A DNA stretch of 6,118 bases from the NCBI GenBank assembly GCA_031404155.1, contig JANNGZ010000286.1, positions 1 through 6,118 on the forward strand, read 5' to 3'. The notes below the pieces were generated by a model. That model saw only the letters and a program-made list of their open reading frames with translations, searched no databases and was not told the DNA's origin. Numbering within the stretch: position 1 is the stretch's first letter; each line of letters starts with the position of its first letter. The stretch is from JANNGZ01 sp031404155 (GTDB lineage Bacteria; Pseudomonadota; Gammaproteobacteria; Burkholderiales; Burkholderiaceae_C). Made by a program: the position numbers and the translations under genes. Positions 1-5,133 of the stretch are shown piece after piece.

Positions 1-184
1 CACCGACCGCGGCGTGCTGGTGCGCACCCGGGTCAGCGAAATCCGCGAACTCGGGCGAGCCACGCAGGGCGTGACCCTGATCGCGCTGGACGACGGCTCA
101 CAGCTCTCGGGCCTGCAACGCATCGTCGAGAACGATGCCAACGACGACGGCGACGGCGCTGCGCCGGCCGAGGAGAACGCCTGA
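1..184 (+). CDS. gyrA: DNA gyrase subunit A, C-terminal end (partial)
   Basis: This is the last 60 codons and TGA stop of a gene entering from the left; the frame begins at base 2. The peptide includes GVLVRTRVSEIRELGRATQG and then VTLIALDDG. This matches the last blade of the GyrA C-terminal beta-propeller, the part that wraps DNA and lets gyrase introduce negative supercoils using ATP hydrolysed by GyrB. The final ~20 residues form an acidic, Asp/Glu/Ala-rich tail (ENDANDDGDGAAPAEENA), a feature common in GyrA C-termini. The catalytic tyrosine and breakage-reunion domain lie outside the window. The stop codon shares one base with the ATG of the next gene (TGATG), which suggests cotranscription and translational coupling. 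The identification rests on recognised family sequence and on the gyrA-to-rpsA gene order of Burkholderiales. Confidence 0.93.
   Translation, partial: TDRGVLVRTRVSEIRELGRATQGVTLIALDDGSQLSGLQRIVENDANDDGDGAAPAEENA
171..175 (+). promoter_or_regulatory. Shine-Dalgarno of the DUF2059 gene, inside gyrA
   Basis: AGGAG lies 8 nt before the ATG at 184, within the last codons of gyrA. Its strength and ideal spacing fix the start of the downstream gene. They also show that the gene can initiate for itself, even though its ATG overlaps the gyrA stop. Confidence 0.75.
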
Positions 185-813
185 TGTGGAAGCCCTTGTT
201 GTATGTGGCCTTGCTCGCGGCCTTGCTCTGCGCAGGTGGCGCACACGCGCAAACGAAGAAGGAGCTGGTTCAGAAGGTGCTCACCCTGCAGCAACCCGGC
301 ATCGAGGCGATCGCGCAGCAGCTCACCGAGCAGCCGGTAGCGCAGATGATGCAACGCGCCGGCATGGCGCTGCAGCAGATGCCGGCGGACAAACGCGACG
401 CGCTGGCCCGCGACATCCAGGCAGATGCCAAAAAATATGCTGACGATGCGGTGCCCCTGGTGCGCGACCGCGCGGTCAAGCTCGCTCCGACGACCATCGG
501 CCCGATGCTGGAGGAGAAGTTCAGCGACGACGAACTCAAGCAGCTGATTGCGATTCTGGAGTCGCCGGTGAACCGCAGGTACCAGCAACTCGGTGGCGAC
601 TTCCAGCGGGCCCTCACCGAAAAACTGATCGCCGACACGCGCGACGTGGTCGAGCCCAAGGTGCTGGCCTTCGAACAGTCACTGGCCAGGCGGCTCGGCG
701 TGGCGCCGCGCGCGGCAACGTCGCCGCGGCCGGCAGGCAGCGGCGCGGGCGGCTCGAAGCCCTCCGCAGCGCCAGCGAAGCCTGCCGCGAGCGGCACCGC
801 GCCGCGCCAGTGA
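184..813 (+). CDS. Exported DUF2059-type protein of unknown function
   Basis: This 209-residue protein begins with a signal peptide: K3, a hydrophobic run over residues 5-18, and a probable signal peptidase I site after AHA (residues 20-22). The mature part should be periplasmic. C16 is not in a lipobox (the preceding residue is Leu), so it is unlikely to be a lipoprotein. Residues ~23-172 look all-alpha. The stretch from EKFSDDELKQLIAILESP (111-128) to FEQSLARRLG resembles the DUF2059 pattern, in which a helix with 'sp' is followed by a conserved amphipathic region. The last ~35 residues are a low-complexity Ala/Pro/Ser/Gly tail, probably disordered. I see no catalytic motif and no transmembrane segment beyond the signal. 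The start is set by the AGGAG 8 nt upstream. The gene overlaps the gyrA stop by one base. From memory, a DUF2059 protein beside gyrA recurs in related Burkholderiales. Its function is unknown and no gyrase link is shown. The family call is moderately sure; the gene itself is very likely real. Confidence 0.85.
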   Translation: MWKPLLYVALLAALLCAGGAHAQTKKELVQKVLTLQQPGIEAIAQQLTEQPVAQMMQRAGMALQQMPADKRDALARDIQADAKKYADDAVPLVRDRAVKLAPTTIGPMLEEKFSDDELKQLIAILESPVNRRYQQLGGDFQRALTEKLIADTRDVVEPKVLAFEQSLARRLGVAPRAATSPRPAGSGAGGSKPSAAPAKPAASGTAPRQ

Positions 814-861
814 TCCCCCGGCGCACGTGTTCGCCCGCTTGGCGGCGCCGCTGCGGTCGCG

Positions 862-870
862 TGCGAGAAT
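862..870 (+). promoter_or_regulatory. Possible extended -10 promoter element before pheA
   Basis: TGCGAGAAT reads as TG-n followed by a GAGAAT hexamer (4 of 6 matches to TATAAT) in otherwise very GC-rich DNA. A TTGGCG at 839-844 is -35-like, but the 20-bp spacer is too long. A start here would fall about 6 bases before the pheA ATG and give an almost leaderless mRNA, consistent with the lack of a well-placed Shine-Dalgarno. This is weak evidence; pheA may simply be transcribed from upstream. Confidence 0.25.
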
Positions 871-882
871 TTGCCGAAGCTC

Positions 883-1983
883 ATGAGTGAACTGGCATCC
901 CAGACCGAACTGCGCGTGCTTCGCGAACGCATCGACCTGCTCGATCGCGAATTGCTCGCGTTGCTGAACCGTCGCGCGGCGCTGGCGCTGGAAGTGGGCG
1001 AACTCAAGAAGCGCGAAGGCTCGGCGGTGTTCCGCCCGGAGCGTGAAGCGCAGGTCATCGGTGGCCTCAAGGCGACGAACCCGGGGCCGCTGCGCAACGA
1101 GAGCGTGGCGCCGATCTGGCGCGAGATCATGAGCGCCAGCCGAGCGCTCGAGGCGCCGACGCGGGTGGCCTACCTCGGCCCCGCGGGCACCTTCAGCGAG
1201 CAGGCGGCGCAGGGCTTCTTCGGCTCGTCGATCGAGAACCTGCCCTGCACCAGCATCGATGAGGTTTTCCGCGCCACCAGCGCCGGCGCCGCCGACTTCG
1301 GCGTGGTGCCGGTGGAAAACTCCACCGAGGGCGTCGTCGCCCGCTCGCTCGACCTCTTCCTTACGACGCCGCTTTGCATCGTCGGTGAAACCAGCCTGTT
1401 CGTCCGCCACAACCTGCTGCGCCAGAGCGACACGTTAGACGGCATCAGCGCGGTGTGTGCGCATTCGCAGGCGCTGGCGCAGTGTCACGGCTGGTTGTCC
1501 AACCACCTGCCCGGCGTCGAGCGCCGCCCGGTGTCCAGCAATGCCGAGGGCGCGCGGCTGGCGAGTACGGACCCCACGCTCGCCGGCATCGCCAGCGCCC
1601 GTGCTGCCAGCGAGTACGGCCTGTACATCGTGGCGCCGGCCATCCAGGACGACGCCCACAACCGCACCCGCTTCGCCATCGTGGCGCACCCGGACCGCCA
1701 GCCCCAGCCCAGCGCCTCGGGCAACGATTGCACCAGCCTGGTGGTCTCGGTGGCCAACCGGCCGGGCGCGGTGCACGACATGCTGGTGCCGCTGAAGGTC
1801 CACGGCGTGTCGATGACGCGCTTCGAGTCGCGGCCGGCACGCAGCGGCCAGTGGGAGTACTACTTCTTCATCGACCTGCAGGGCCACCCCGATGAGCCGC
1901 ATCTCGACGCCGCGCTGACTGCGCTGCGCGAGCAGTGCGCCTACTTCAAGCTGCTCGGCACCTACCCACTGGACAAACATTGA
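883..1983 (+). CDS. pheA: Bifunctional chorismate mutase / prephenate dehydratase (P-protein)
   Basis: This 366-residue cytoplasmic enzyme converts chorismate to prephenate and then to phenylpyruvate, the committed steps to phenylalanine. Three domains can be seen. An AroQ-type chorismate mutase occupies residues ~9-90 (LRVLRERIDLLDRELLALLNRR region). The prephenate dehydratase occupies ~94-270, with YLGPAGTFSEQAA (97-109), VVPVENSTEGVV (141-152) and the catalytic-type TRF motif (T262-R263-F264). A C-terminal ACT domain (~284-363) keeps the ESRP motif (315-318) used for Phe binding; the GALV motif reads GAVH. Feedback inhibition by phenylalanine is therefore expected. The length is normal for a P-protein. 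ATG 883 is chosen over an in-frame TTG at 871, which would add only four residues. GAAG at 876-879 is too close to be a good ribosome site. No leader peptide or attenuator fits in the 69-bp upstream gap, unlike E. coli pheL-pheA. The stop overlaps the tyrA start by one base. Confidence 0.95.
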   Translation: MSELASQTELRVLRERIDLLDRELLALLNRRAALALEVGELKKREGSAVFRPEREAQVIGGLKATNPGPLRNESVAPIWREIMSASRALEAPTRVAYLGPAGTFSEQAAQGFFGSSIENLPCTSIDEVFRATSAGAADFGVVPVENSTEGVVARSLDLFLTTPLCIVGETSLFVRHNLLRQSDTLDGISAVCAHSQALAQCHGWLSNHLPGVERRPVSSNAEGARLASTDPTLAGIASARAASEYGLYIVAPAIQDDAHNRTRFAIVAHPDRQPQPSASGNDCTSLVVSVANRPGAVHDMLVPLKVHGVSMTRFESRPARSGQWEYYFFIDLQGHPDEPHLDAALTALREQCAYFKLLGTYPLDKH

Positions 1984-2864
1984 TGTTCCAACAGCTCGGC
2001 GTCATCGGCTGCGGACTCATGGGCGGTTCCTTCGCGCTGGCGCTCAAGCGCGCCGGGCTGGTGCGCAAGGTCGTGGGCTACAGCAAGTCGCCCTCGACCA
2101 CCGAACGCGCCAAGAAGCTGGGCGTGATCGACGTGGCGGCCGAGTCGGCATTGCTCGCGGTGTCGGGCTCCGACATCGTGCTGATCGCCGTGCCGGTGGC
2201 GGCCATCGAAACCACCTTCAAGGCGATACGCCACCTCGTCGAACCCGGCGTGCTGGTGATGGACGTGGGCAGCACCAAACGCGACGTGGTCGACGCCGCG
2301 CGCCGTGTGCTCAAGGAGCGTGTGCCGAGTTTTGTGCCGGCGCACCCGATAGCCGGCAAGGAAGTGGCCGGCATCCAGCATGCCGACGCGTCGCTCTACG
2401 CCGGCCGCCAGGTAATCCTCACGCCCTTGCCGCAGACCTCGCCGGAACTGGTGCAGAAGGCCACCGACGTCTGGTCCGCCATCGGTTCGCAGGTGTTGCG
2501 CATGACACCGGAAAATCACGACGCTGCGTTTGCGGCGGTGAGCCACCTGCCGCACCTGCTCGCGTTCGCCTACTTCGGCTCGGTGCTCAACCAGCCGGCG
2601 GGCAAGGACTTCCTGTCGCTGGCCGGGCCGGGCTTTCGCGACTTCACCCGCATCGCGGCCGGTGACCCGACCGTCTGGCGCGACATCCTCGTGGCCAACC
2701 GCGAAGAGTTGCTCAAGCAGTCGCAGCGCTTTCGCCAGTCGCTCGACGCACTGGAGCATGTCATCCTCTCCGGCAATGCCGAGGCCCTCGAAGACCTGAT
2801 CCGCAGCGTTTCCGAATCCCGCGCGCAGTGGCAGATGAACTCGCCGAAGATTCCCCCGAAGTAG
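1983..2864 (+). CDS. tyrA: Prephenate dehydrogenase
   Basis: This 293-residue protein oxidatively decarboxylates prephenate to 4-hydroxyphenylpyruvate, the tyrosine branch after PheA. The N-terminal Rossmann fold begins LGVIGCGLMGGS (5-16), with the glycines of GxGxxG at 9, 11 and 14. It is followed by SDIVLIAVPVAA (63-74) and VMDVGSTKRDV (92-102). The active-site region AHPIAGKE (120-127) carries H121, the conserved histidine of the family. SHLPHLLA (187-194) and GPGFRDFTRIAAGDPTVWRD (215-234) mark the helical dimerisation domain. There is no fused chorismate mutase (unlike E. coli T-protein) and no ACT domain. Whether it uses prephenate only or also arogenate cannot be read from the sequence. 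ATG 1983 overlaps the pheA TGA (TGATG). An in-frame GTG at 1935 lies inside pheA and would add 16 residues before the Rossmann strand, so it is rejected. No clear Shine-Dalgarno is present, so coupling to pheA is likely. Confidence 0.95.
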   Translation: MFQQLGVIGCGLMGGSFALALKRAGLVRKVVGYSKSPSTTERAKKLGVIDVAAESALLAVSGSDIVLIAVPVAAIETTFKAIRHLVEPGVLVMDVGSTKRDVVDAARRVLKERVPSFVPAHPIAGKEVAGIQHADASLYAGRQVILTPLPQTSPELVQKATDVWSAIGSQVLRMTPENHDAAFAAVSHLPHLLAFAYFGSVLNQPAGKDFLSLAGPGFRDFTRIAAGDPTVWRDILVANREELLKQSQRFRQSLDALEHVILSGNAEALEDLIRSVSESRAQWQMNSPKIPPK

Positions 2865-2917
2865 CAGCACTTGCGGCCACTCCGGCCGCTTCGACCGCCC
2901 GCCCGCGGCGCACCGGC

Positions 2918-4933
2918 ATGTACCCGATCCCGTTCCTAGACCTGCCACCCCTGACTGCGGCCCACGGCACCGTGGTGCTGCCGGGCTCCAAGAGCATCTC
3001 CAACCGTGTGCTGCTGCTCGCCGGGCTGGCCAGCGGCACCACGGCCGTCCATGACCTGCTCGACTCGGACGACACCCGCGTCATGCTTGCGGCGCTCGAA
3101 GCACTGGGCTGCCGGTTCGAGCGTCGACATGGCGTGCTGCAGGTCACCGGCATCGGCGCGCACTTGTCGGTGCACCGCGCCTCGCTCTTCCTCGGCAATG
3201 CCGGTACCGCAATGCGCCCGCTCACCGCGGCGTTGGCCTTGCTCGCCGCCACGCAAGGGGGCGACTTCGAGTTGCGTGGCGTGGCGCGCATGCATGAGCG
3301 GCCGATTGGCGACTTGGTTGAAGCGCTGCGCCGGATCGGCTGCCCGATCGACGAGCTCGGCACACCCGGCTACCCGCCGCTGCGCCTGCACGGCGAGGCT
3401 GGCGGCGGTTTGAGCCTGGGGGCGCCGATACGGGTGCGCGGCGATGTTTCGAGCCAGTTCCTGAGCGCGTTGTTGCTTGCGCTGCCGCTGGTTTGCCGGA
3501 CCCGCGCGGTTCGCATCGAAGTCGAAGGCGAGCTGATCTCGAAGCCTTATGTCGAGATCACGCTCAAGCTGCTTGCGCGCTTCAGCATCGCCGTGCAGCG
3601 CAGCGGCTGGCAAGCCTTCACGATTCCGGCCGGCAGCGCCTTCGTTTCCCCGGGCTCGATCCATGTCGAGGGTGATGCCTCCTCGGCCTCGTACTTCATC
3701 GCGCTCGGCGCCATCGCCGCCCCGGACGCCCCGGTGCGCATCGAGGGCGTGGGCACCGGTTCGATCCAGGGCGACATCCGCTTTGTCGACGCCGCCCGGG
3801 CGATGGGGGCGCAGGTCCGCAGCGGCGCGGGTTTCATCGAGGTCTGCCGCGGCGCCTGGCCGCTCAAACCCATCGAGCTGGACTGCAATCACATTCCCGA
3901 TGCCGCGATGACACTCGCGGTGATGGCGCTTTACGCCGATGGCCCCTCACGCCTGAGCAACATCGCGAGCTGGCGCGTCAAGGAAACCGACCGCATCGCC
4001 GCCATGGCCACCGAACTGCGCAAGCTCGGCGCGCTGGTGAGCGAAGGCGCGGACTTCATCGAGGTCACGCCGCCGACGCATTGGCGCGCCGCCGCGATCG
4101 ACACCTATGACGACCACCGCATGGCGATGTGCCTCTCGCTCGCCGCGTTCAACCCGCTGGCGGGTGCCTCACCGCCGGTGCCGCTGCGCATCAGAGACCC
4201 GAAGTGCGTGGCCAAGACCTTCCCCGACTACTTCGAAGCGCTATTCAAACTGGCGAGCACGCCGAGCGCGCAGGTTCCGGTGATCGCTATCGACGGGCCG
4301 TCGGCGTCCGGCAAGGGCACGCTCGCCGCGGCCGTGGCCAAGGCGCTCGGCTACCACTTGCTCGACTCCGGGTCGCTGTACCGGGTGGTCGCCTGGGCCG
4401 TGATCGAACACCGCATCGACCCGGACGATGTGCCCGCGGTGCTCGACGCGGCCGAGGCGATGCACCTGCGCTTCGCCGACGACCTCATCCTGGTCAACGG
4501 CCGCGATGTGAGCGACGCGCTCAGGCGGGAAGACGTGGGCGCGATGGCCTCTCGCGTCTCGGCCTTGCCCCAGGTGCGCTCGGCGCTGCACGAACTGCAA
4601 CTCTCGCTGCGCCGCCCACCCGGGCTGGTGGCCGACGGGCGCGACATGGGCAGCGTGGTTTTCCCCGACGCGAGGCTCAAGGTGTTCCTCACCGCCAGCG
4701 CCGCTACACGCGCCGAACGCAGGCTCAAGCAATTGAGCGCCAAGGGTATTCCAGCTACACTCGACAGTCTTCGCGCTGACCTGGAAGCACGCGACCTGCG
4801 GGACCGTTCACGGCCCGTGTCGCCGCTGAAAGCCGCCGAAGATGCGCTGTCGCTGGACAACTCGAGCCTCACGATCGACGACTCCGTCGCGGTGGTGCTC
4901 GGCTGGTGGCAACAGCGCAGCCCGTTCGGCTGA
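2918..4933 (+). CDS. aroA-cmk: Fused EPSP synthase (AroA) and cytidylate kinase (CMK)
   Basis: This is a single 671-residue open frame with two complete enzymes. Residues ~1-447 are 3-phosphoshikimate 1-carboxyvinyltransferase, which makes EPSP from shikimate-3-phosphate and PEP. Seen are LPGSKSISNR (K25), LGNAGTAMRPL (92-102, with G96 as in glyphosate-sensitive class I enzymes), DVSSQFLSALL, IPDAAM (D328), RVKETDR (K355, E356), DDHRMAM (R401) and DPKCVAKTFPDYFE. After a short linker (~LASTPSAQ), residues ~453-671 are CMK, which phosphorylates CMP and dCMP. Seen are the P-loop GPSASGKGT (460-468), LDSGSLYR (482-489), DGRDMGSVVFPDA (from 573) and RDLRDRSRPVSPL (from 625). No frameshift or stop lies between the domains, and every key residue checked is present. 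The fusion is known in some Burkholderiales. ATG 2918 gives the usual AroA N-terminus (MYPIPFLDLPPL); an in-frame GTG at 2828, inside tyrA, would add 30 Ala/Pro-rich residues. Neither start has a clear Shine-Dalgarno. Confidence 0.93.
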   Translation: MYPIPFLDLPPLTAAHGTVVLPGSKSISNRVLLLAGLASGTTAVHDLLDSDDTRVMLAALEALGCRFERRHGVLQVTGIGAHLSVHRASLFLGNAGTAMRPLTAALALLAATQGGDFELRGVARMHERPIGDLVEALRRIGCPIDELGTPGYPPLRLHGEAGGGLSLGAPIRVRGDVSSQFLSALLLALPLVCRTRAVRIEVEGELISKPYVEITLKLLARFSIAVQRSGWQAFTIPAGSAFVSPGSIHVEGDASSASYFIALGAIAAPDAPVRIEGVGTGSIQGDIRFVDAARAMGAQVRSGAGFIEVCRGAWPLKPIELDCNHIPDAAMTLAVMALYADGPSRLSNIASWRVKETDRIAAMATELRKLGALVSEGADFIEVTPPTHWRAAAIDTYDDHRMAMCLSLAAFNPLAGASPPVPLRIRDPKCVAKTFPDYFEALFKLASTPSAQVPVIAIDGPSASGKGTLAAAVAKALGYHLLDSGSLYRVVAWAVIEHRIDPDDVPAVLDAAEAMHLRFADDLILVNGRDVSDALRREDVGAMASRVSALPQVRSALHELQLSLRRPPGLVADGRDMGSVVFPDARLKVFLTASAATRAERRLKQLSAKGIPATLDSLRADLEARDLRDRSRPVSPLKAAEDALSLDNSSLTIDDSVAVVLGWWQQRSPFG

Positions 4934-4945
4934 CCTGGCTCCTCT

Positions 4946-4963
4946 CTGTACATCTGCTGTACA
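4946..4963 (+). repeat. Paired CTGTACA motif after aroA-cmk
   Basis: CTGTACA occurs at 4946-4952 and again at 4957-4963, an 11-bp period or about one helical turn. Because TGTACA is self-complementary, the pair is both a direct and an inverted repeat (TGTACA-N5-TGTACA). It could be an operator with two half-sites on one DNA face, or a 6-bp RNA hairpin. No T-run follows on either strand, so it is not a standard terminator. It does not fit CTGT-N8-ACAG (LexA) or TGTAAA-N6-TTTACA (TyrR). Its role is unknown. Confidence 0.4.
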
Positions 4964-5001
4964 AAGATCGCGCCGACAAAGCCCGACAGGCAACCCAAGC
5001 C

Positions 5002-5046
5002 CGCCGGCTCCCCCGCTGCAGCGCAAATGCTGCGTTCGAGCCGGCG
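5002..5046 (+). repeat. Inverted repeat 1 in the rpsA leader (9-bp stem with inner hairpin)
   Basis: CGCCGGCTC (5002-5010) pairs perfectly with GAGCCGGCG (5038-5046). Inside the loop, GCAGC (5018-5022) pairs with GCTGC (5029-5033) around a six-base loop, giving a hairpin stacked within a hairpin. No T-tract follows on either strand, so this is unlikely to be an intrinsic terminator. It lies about 90 bases before the rpsA start and may be part of a structured 5' leader. Confidence 0.5.
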
Positions 5047-5063
5047 ACATCGTTGACCCAACC

Positions 5064-5077
5064 GCAACGCCCGTTGC
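5064..5077 (+). repeat. Inverted repeat 2 in the rpsA leader
   Basis: GCAAC (5064-5068) and GTTGC (5073-5077) pair perfectly around the tetraloop GCCC. The element sits between the two longer inverted repeats before rpsA. A TTGACC at 5053-5058 just upstream resembles a -35 box, but there is no good -10 hexamer 16-18 bases further on, so I do not call a promoter here. Confidence 0.4.
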
Positions 5078-5084
5078 AAAGACC

Positions 5085-5116
5085 GCCGGCCCGATTCGCA
5101 GAACTCGCTCGCCGGC
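5085..5116 (+). repeat. Inverted repeat 3, ending next to the rpsA ribosome site
   Basis: GCCGGC at 5085-5090 can pair with GCCGGC at 5111-5116 across a 20-base loop; the second arm ends 3 bases before the Shine-Dalgarno. GCCGGC also forms the core of both arms of repeat 1 (5003-5008 and 5040-5045). All four copies are mutually complementary, so alternative pairings are possible. The 6-bp stem with a large loop is modest support on its own, and chance is a real possibility in GC-rich DNA. Confidence 0.35.
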
Positions 5117-5119
5117 AAC

Positions 5120-5126
5120 AGGAAAG
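5120..5126 (+). promoter_or_regulatory. Shine-Dalgarno of rpsA
   Basis: AGGAAAG ends 7 nt before ATG 5134. It decides the rpsA start over an in-frame ATG at 5194 (residue 21), which has no comparable site. Confidence 0.7.
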
Positions 5127-5133
5127 AAACCAC

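Noticed and set aside
211..240. Lipoprotein signal at C16 of the DUF2059-type protein
   Set aside because: The residue before the cysteine is Leu rather than Gly/Ala/Ser, and an ordinary AHA cleavage site follows at residues 20-22.
842..851. Perfect 10-bp palindrome GCGGCGCCGC in the gap before pheA
   Set aside because: It has no loop and no T-run, so it cannot act as a terminator hairpin, and such a GC palindrome is likely by chance here.
270..1130. Minus-strand open frame opposite the DUF2059 gene and pheA
   Set aside because: It is Ser/Arg-rich antisense with no domain. The plus-strand genes have a signal peptide, a Shine-Dalgarno and family motifs.
1962..2948. Minus-strand open frame (328 codons) opposite tyrA
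   Set aside because: It shadows the tyrA reading frame, with His/Arg/Gly-rich composition typical of antisense translation and no recognisable motif.
4946..4963. LexA (SOS) or TyrR box reading of the paired TGTACA motif
   Set aside because: CTGT is followed after 8 bases by TGTA rather than ACAG, and the half-sites and spacing differ from TGTAAA-N6-TTTACA.
5053..5081. Sigma-70 promoter with TTGACC as -35 before rpsA
   Set aside because: The -35 match is good, but the hexamers 16-18 bases downstream (TGCAAA, GCAAAG, CAAAGA) are poor -10 sequences and overlap inverted repeat 2.
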